Below are positions 58,710 to 64,000 of a stretch of 64,000 nt of DNA, in pieces. The DNA lies in assembly GCA_021234155.1 (NCBI GenBank), contig JAJEKV010000026.1, positions 17,038,283 through 17,102,282 on the forward strand, given 5' to 3'. The stretch's first letter is position 1, and the number at the start of each line of letters is the position of its first letter. Origin of the DNA: Isoetes taiwanensis. Its lineage: Eukaryota; Streptophyta; Lycopodiopsida; Isoetales; Isoetaceae. Below the pieces are notes generated by a model. The model made no database searches. It saw only the letters and a program-made list of their open reading frames with translations, and was not told the DNA's origin. Made by a program: the position numbers and the translations under genes.

Positions 58710-60290
58710 TTTAGGCCGACGTGGGTTGCTGCTTTTTGGGGTAGTCTTGGTTTTACAGCCCCCTCAGATGATGTATTATCTCAAAATTTTGATTTCCGTG
58801 ATTGTGTGGTCTGAATCTATGCCACATCAGGTGGGGGGCCTAAAAGGAAGGTGTCCCCCTTTTTGCTTGTGCTTGTATTTTTTTTGCATGATTTCCGGCA
58901 GTTGTGCTGCAAAGATCTAGGGCTTCTTACTTATTTTGCAGCTATTGCTGCTGTGATTCTAAAGGCATTGTTCTTGGAAATAGCGTAGCATGTCTCTGGT
59001 GCCTTGCTGTTGGGAATGCTATAAAAATTACTATAACTAAAATTGGGAAGCCTTTTTATTACCGTTTTGATCAATGAATGTCAAAGACATGATTCAAGTT
59101 GTTTAACATAGAGAATACTATCAAGTGTTGCAGAGCAAACCTTATGAAGTGTATGCAAGAATCCCTTTGTTGCTTCACTGCATTATCATGTTATGCAGTG
59201 TTGGTGTTAGCATCCAACGGAGTTTTCACCAAATCCATAGGGACAAATTGAAGAAATGGGTTTGTCTCTTAGCAAAATAAAAAAATTGAAAAAGATTGAA
59301 TCTGCGGTTTAGCAATAGAGATCTAAGAAGTTTCTTAGGAACCAGATCTGTTCTGGGATATCTTCAAGGTAGGAAGCAATTTCCAAAATCTTAAGAAAGC
59401 TTATGAACGGTCAATCTGCTGCAGCAATTCACTAACCAGAAAGGTGAGCAATTTCTCTTGAGGATCCTTCATGTCTAATCTGCCTTGTAACTTGGTCACG
59501 CCAGCTTTTGACGAATCTGAGTGGCGTATAAGACCTCACTCAAGGCCTTTGAAAACAGATTTTTCTTTTTATGTAGAGAAGCCGATGAAAATTTGGCTGT
59601 AGACTCTGGTATCATTTTCATTCTAAAAGTTAGCTTTCTTTCCTTTATCTTCTTGGCTGCAGTATTATTTGCAACAATGGCTTCTTGGACGGTCTCAAAA
59701 ATACCTATCCACAGACGACTCTTCTGATGCAGATTTGATCTTCTAATTCTTAATCTTAAGAACAATCTAGTTCTTAAACAATTTCCAAAATCCAAGCTCA
59801 AAGTGGTATTTTGTAAAAGGGGAGAAGGAATCATGTGAGCTGGCATGGTGGCCATTTTCATCAATTCAGGCAGCATATTTTGTTGCAGAAATTCACAAAG
59901 GGAGGAACTAGAGTAAGGTCTAATCTGATGTCCTCCATTTTTGGTCCTTCATCCGCTTATAGTTGTTTGAGTTTTAGGACACTGGCATCTCATTTAGCAT
60001 TTGCGATCCAAGGCTTCATATGCAAAAGCTATCTCAGCATACAAGGTATTATTTCTCATCTTGAAATTAGACGATACTCCAGATGATCTGCTAGAATAAC
60101 CCACAATAAAAGAAAACAACTAAGCATAATCGATTTACCTTTAGACATTCTGTACCAGTATAGAATCTCGCAAGGCGCCGATTGAAAGAACAACATCCTT
60201 GTCCACTTTCTACAAAAAAATGTTCCATTGTTCAAGGTTCTACAAGATCGCCTTACCAAACCTGCAATGATTTAGCAAGCTACCAAAATT
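58710..60290. other. Unassigned stretch, possibly retrotransposon-derived
   Basis: No gene I can name. A minus-strand frame at 59,496-59,876 is Lys/Arg-rich, and minus-strand TKLQGRLDMKDPQEKLLTFL near 59,430-59,490 resembles copia gag in style, so a decayed gag region is possible. The minus-strand frame at 60,056-60,259 is unidentified. Confidence 0.35.
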
Positions 60291-60521
60291 GCAGCATCAT
60301 AGAGCCTAATCTACAAAGCTATTGAACAATTGAACAAGAAATGAACAAAGAACAATAGAAAATCAGAGAGATCAGATAACTCAGATGCTTTATTATCAGA
60401 AAAACTCAATGGTTTTGCCTCAGAAGGCTACAACTATAAATATATATCATTATCTGAATCTAATGCATGAATTACTCCAAAACTTCAGCTCCTAAGATTA
60501 AGATCATAATTTAAGGAACTA

Positions 60522-61223
60522 CTAAAAACTAATGGGATGATTCTCGCTTCTCATTTTAGCATTCCCAACACCCCCACTTAAAATAAGAGCACTAAGAATT
60601 AATTGTCTCCAACACGAGCTTCTGCAGAAATTCTGAAACTTGGATTTCCCCAATGCTTTTGTCATGACATCTGTAAACATGTCTAAAGTATGACAGTATT
60701 GTAATTTAATTGTTCCATGCTGTATGATCATGTTCCAGATAAAATGAAATTTCACGTCCACATGCTTCATCCTTTGATGATCTCGAGGGTCATCTGCAAC
60801 TTGAATTGCTCCTTGATTATCTACCATTACTGTCATGCATGTGTTTTTATGAATCTGAACTTCTATAGCCATTCTTTGGAGCCAGATACCTTCATTGAAT
60901 GCATTTGCAATGGCATAGTACTCAGCCTCAATGCTTGATTGTGCTACACAATGTTGTTTCTTGCTGCTCCAACTGATAGCTCCTCCTGCTAACATAAAGA
61001 CATGTCCTGAGATTGATCTTCTGTCTGCATCTCCACCCCAATCCGAGTGAGAGTAGCCTAGAATTTCCTTGCCCCCACTGGCCTTGTAATGAATTCCTAT
61101 TTTCAAAGAACCTGATAGATATCTAAGGCACCTTTTGAGTGAGATACAGTGAGGTTGACGAGGATCAGCAGCAAATTGGCTTAGTTTGGATAATGGCAAG
61201 GATAAGTCTGTTCGAGTGGACAT
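60522..61223 (-). pseudogene. Copia RNase H domain
   Basis: A 233-codon frame. HSDWGGDADRRSISGHVFML carries the first RNase H Asp; SSIEAEYYAIANAFNEGIWL carries the catalytic Glu; VMVDNQGAIQVADDP carries the next Asp; the C-terminal MFTDVMTKALGKSKF corresponds to the usual ADIFTKPL end. It degrades the RNA strand during reverse transcription. The frame runs past the domain into the polypurine tract and LTR. It overlaps the RT frame by about 40 bp in a different frame, marking a frameshift. Confidence 0.88.
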
Positions 61224-62296
61224 AGCAGCAAAGTTGAGGGTTCTTTGATGTGGTAGTATTGAGGTGAATATATGGGGTCATGAGGGTGAAGGAATAGAGC
61301 AGTTTCAAGTGGTGTGGCTACTGGATTGCAGGTAGTCATACAGAGTTTGTGGAGTAAGTTTGAAAGATATTTCTCTTGGTGAATGAACATGGAGCCATCA
61401 TCCCTGTTATATGTGACCTGTAGACCAAGGAAATGATGAATTTGACCAAGGTCTCTCATCCAAAAGCTAGTTTCAAATTGAGTTTTAATGAAAGACAGGT
61501 CGGGCTCATGTGCTGCAATAATTATGAGGTCGTCTACATAACATAGAATGTAAATGGGAAAAGGGGATAAAGGAAAGTAAAGATTTGGGTCTGCTGTACT
61601 GATAGAGAAATGGAGATCAAGAAGAACAGAATTGAGTTTGAAATACCAGGTTCTTGAAGCTTGCTTTAATCCATACAGGGCCTTGTGTAGGCGGCAAACT
61701 AGGTTAACTCCTTGCTCGAATCTTTCGGGCTGTTCCATATAGACATCTTCACGTAGATCTCCATGCAGAAAGGCATTAGTAACATCAAGTTGATGAACAA
61801 AATAGCGATTCAGACATGCATAAGCAAGAAGAATTCTGGTCGTTGTCATCCTGACCACTGGAGCAAAAGTCTTGTCAAAATCCACACCTGGGATTTGATT
61901 AAAACCTTTTGCTACAAGTCGTGCTTTGAATCTGTCAATGGTTCCATCTGCATTGTATTTAAGCTTGAAAACCCAGCGTGATCCCACGATAGTTCTGTCT
62001 GCTGGTCGAGGAACTAAGGTCCAAGTTCCTGCTTGTTCAATAGCTCCAAGTTCCTGATGCATGGCTGCAAGCCAATTCTCGTGTTGAGAGCTGTTAGTAG
62101 CTTCAAAATAAGATGTTGGTTCCACAATCACTTCTTCAGTGTTCAAGACATAATCCTTGAGCCAAGATGGAAGCTTTCTGGTCCTGGAGGGCCGTGCATT
62201 CATCTCTGGTTGCTCAATTTCAACAAAAGGCATTCCTTCAGTCTGTTCGTCAATAGGCAAATCTTCTATATAAATGAACATCTTCTGTAACTTCAT
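61181..62296 (-). pseudogene. Copia reverse transcriptase domain
   Basis: A 371-codon frame. Near its start, SSQHENWLAAMHQELGAIEQ then GTWTLVPRP opens the RT_2 domain. GSRWVFKLKYNADGTIDRFK and ARLVAKGFNQIPGVDFDKTF follow, then VHQLDVTNAFLHGDLREDVY (first catalytic Asp), LYGLKQASRTWYFKL and ILCYVDDLIII (catalytic YVDD), then FWMRDLGQIHHFLGLQVTYN. All core residues are present. The frame ends early at YPCHYPN because of a frameshift before RNase H. The N-terminal segment is the integrase-RT linker. Confidence 0.92.
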
Positions 62297-62320
62297 GGTC
62301 AGTGGGTGTCTATGATTCAG

Positions 62321-63248
62321 CTACAAGATGAGGCAAATTTCGAAGCAAGGGAGAAGGCAGTTCTTCTGGAACGATGATGAAGATTTCAACAGAATGCTTT
62401 TGTTTTGGAAACAGACCTTAAATTCATTGAATTCAGCATGACAACTTATCATAAGTTGGTTGGTCTCCAAATCTAAGAATGTGAAGGCTCTTCTATTTGA
62501 AGAATATCCAAAAAACATGCATGCTTGGGCTTTTCTGTCCATTTTCCCAGAATCAGCGAAAATTTTGACAAAGGCTCTACAACCAAAAACTTTCAATTGC
62601 TTAAAGGAAGGCACCTTACCTGATCATAAGGTAAGTGGTATCTATCAAGACTGGCATGAGGCACACGATTCATGAGAAATGCAGCTGTTGTGATGGCTTC
62701 ACCCCAAAAAATAGCAGGAACATTCATGGCAATTAATAAGGATCTGGCCATCTCCACAAGACTTCTGTTTACCCTTTCTGCCCTGCCATTCTGCTCAGGG
62801 CTATAGGGTGGAGTTAATTGATGCTCAATAGCATTTGCAATCAAGAAAACTTCAAAGACTTTGGAACAAAACTCTTCTCCATTGTCAGAACGTATGGCGA
62901 TGCTCTGTTCCCTGTCTGCTTTTCAACAAATTGTTTGAACAATTTGAAGTGTTCAAAACACTGATCTTTTGTTTTTAGAATAAAGTGACATATAAAATCA
63001 TCCAAAAACACGAAGAAATACCTTGCACCAGAGTTTGTTGGAGGACTCACGGGTCCACACAGATCAATATGGATCAAGGCTAGCCTCTTCGTCTCATGTG
63101 ATATCGAGAGGGAAAACTGAGCTCTCGTAATCTTTGCTTGCATACAAACATTGCATGATAAGTTGGACACTTTATATCCTCTTATCAAACCTTTCTGCTT
63201 CAATAGCTTGACCTTTTTGCACGCTATATGCCCAAGGGATGATGCCAC
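62321..63248 (-). pseudogene. Copia integrase (three frames)
   Basis: The N-terminal zinc-binding part lies at 62,841-63,248 (LGHIACKKVKLL, then LSCNVCMQAKITR) with the core's first Asp in LIHIDLCGPVSPPTNSGARY and YFFVFLDDF. The second half is at 62,593-62,844 (HQLTPPYSPEQNGRAERVNR with the catalytic Glu, AIFWGEAITTAAFLMNRVP). The C-terminal part is at 62,321-62,614 (VFGCRAFVKI, GYSSNRRAFTFLDLET). The D,D,E triad is represented, but two frameshifts break the protein. Confidence 0.88.
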
Positions 63249-63404
63249 AAGGATTCATCAGTAGGTGGATCTGCAACAAAATTTACACACTCATTGTGTG
63301 CTAATGTTCCTTCGATTTGATACAAGTTCCCAAATCTGGAGGCTCCAACTCGAAGTCGCCTGCATGTATCAAGAACCTCACTCCCATTCAATGTGAATCT
63401 CACT

Positions 63405-63985
63405 TCATATCCTGCTTACAGCTAACAGGTTTTTGAACAATCCAGGAACATAAAGAACATCATGCATAAATATTGCTGAGTGATCAAAAAGAATCTTCAC
63501 AGTACCTAATCCCACAGCCTTTTGTGTATGATGACCTCCCATTTTTATAATCCTGGGGTTCTTTAATTCTTTGTAGGACACAAAAGCTTCCCTTCGTGGA
63601 GTCATGTGACTCGTCGCACCAGAGTCCAGATACACAATTGGGATAAAAAACATTGTCTGTCATCTCCAAGGTTGCAAATAATTCTTCAATAAACATGAAA
63701 GTTTGTTCTTCTGCTGGAGTACCCTCATGAATAGAAACATTGTCTTCCTAAGCTAATTTGCTTGAGGAGTTTCTTTTGAAGCAGGAACAGGTGCAGGGGC
63801 TTGGCATTCCTTAGCAAAGTGACCCCCTTTTTTACATCTGAAACAAGTGATCTTATTTCGATCAAATTTTCCTTTCTTTGGATTCTTCCGAGACCGATTG
63901 GTCTTAGAATCCATGAACACAAAGAGTCGGCATTTGGAGATCTGTGTCCCTGTTTTCGGATTACTTCTGCCTTTAAGCGATCCAA
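63405..63985 (-). pseudogene. Copia gag zinc knuckle and aspartic protease
   Basis: On the minus strand, about 63,800-63,850 reads CFRCKKGGHFAKECQAPAP, a C-x2-C-x4-H-x4-C nucleocapsid knuckle. About 63,410-63,640 reads YLDSGATSHMTPRREAFVSY then VLYVPGLFKNLLAVSR, the pepsin-like protease with its D-S-G active site and the LYVPGL-NLLSVS end typical of copia. They lie in different frames. Most of gag lies beyond the window. Confidence 0.88.
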
Positions 63986-64000
63986 TGCTTTCTCAAAGGA

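Larger units (their letters stand above)
60300..64000 (-). mobile_element. Ty1/copia retrotransposon, minus strand, 5' end beyond window
   Basis: A copia-type element in the order gag-protease-integrase-RT-RNase H, read from 64,000 downward. It is followed by a polypurine tract (TTTTAAGTGGGGG) and an LTR starting TGTTGGGAATGCTAA at 60,570. The LTR contains a TATATATTTATA stretch and an AATAAAG signal; its end lies near 60,300 but is not certain. Domain order with integrase before RT defines Ty1/copia. Several frameshifts separate the domains, so this copy is not autonomous as it stands. Confidence 0.9.

Noticed and set aside
58981-59030. A plus-strand TGTTGGGAATGCTA matching the start of the copia LTR at 60,570
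   Set aside because: Only about 14 bases match and the following sequence diverges at once; too short to call a second LTR.

Overview
The window looks like nuclear DNA from a land plant with a large, transposon-rich genome. Three things point there: intron-bearing fragments of plant gene families (CURLY LEAF-type SET domain, beta-amylase, PLS-class PPR proteins, plant-type PGAP1), an interstitial plant-type telomere tract of CCCTAAA units, and abundant Ty1/copia, Ty3/gypsy, L1-like and other LINE sequences. The PPR style and the mixture of LINE families make me favour a fern or other seed-free plant, but that is inference. I see no bacterial operons, no rRNA and no convincing tRNA gene.

Layout. 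1-4.8 kb holds two minus-strand LINEs abutting at a poly-A tail. 4.7-13.7 kb holds a degenerate repeat field, a gypsy reverse transcriptase scrap, an unidentified spliced minus-strand coding region, a TATTCCGGAATA-rich repeat zone, a decayed plus-strand DUF7869-like transposon gene, another unidentified minus-strand coding region, and a Helitron protein fragment next to a 160-bp hairpin. 14-30.4 kb carries five broken host-gene fragments, all on the plus strand: PPR, ribonucleotide reductase large subunit, an MCM-like fragment, beta-amylase and a SNF2 ATPase. Among them lie a PIF/Harbinger-type MITE with a clear target duplication, a short telomeric tract and several tandem arrays. 30.4-34.5 kb contains heat-shock-element-like arrays, ACGT-rich arrays, GC-rich arrays and a (TCTA)n microsatellite. 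34.8-38.5 kb holds a four-exon E(z) SET-domain fragment (minus) beside an inverted repeat with arms of about 1.45-1.5 kb and only 36 bp between them.

39.4-42.2 kb is a second copy of the first LINE family, split by a 385-bp solo LTR with a perfect 5-bp target duplication. 44.8-48.9 kb is a second run of host-gene fragments, all on the minus strand: PPR, PTPMT1-like phosphatase, PGAP1-like GPI inositol-deacylase and unidentified exons. 50-55.8 kb has two near-identical LINE fragments flanking an L1-like element. 55.9-57.4 kb may hold a small multi-exon gene. 57.9-64 kb holds two minus-strand Ty1/copia elements; the larger shows gag zinc knuckle, protease, integrase, RT and RNase H.

Most interesting pattern: at least nine unrelated host-gene fragments (two of them PPR), most retaining introns and most visibly broken, lie in same-strand runs. 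Three of the fragment groups are preceded, in matching orientation, by copies of one hairpin-containing repeat of about 150 bp (20,552; 22,641; and reversed at 48,912). This suggests repeated DNA-level gene capture, Helitron- or Pack-MULE-like, by elements whose ends remain to be defined.
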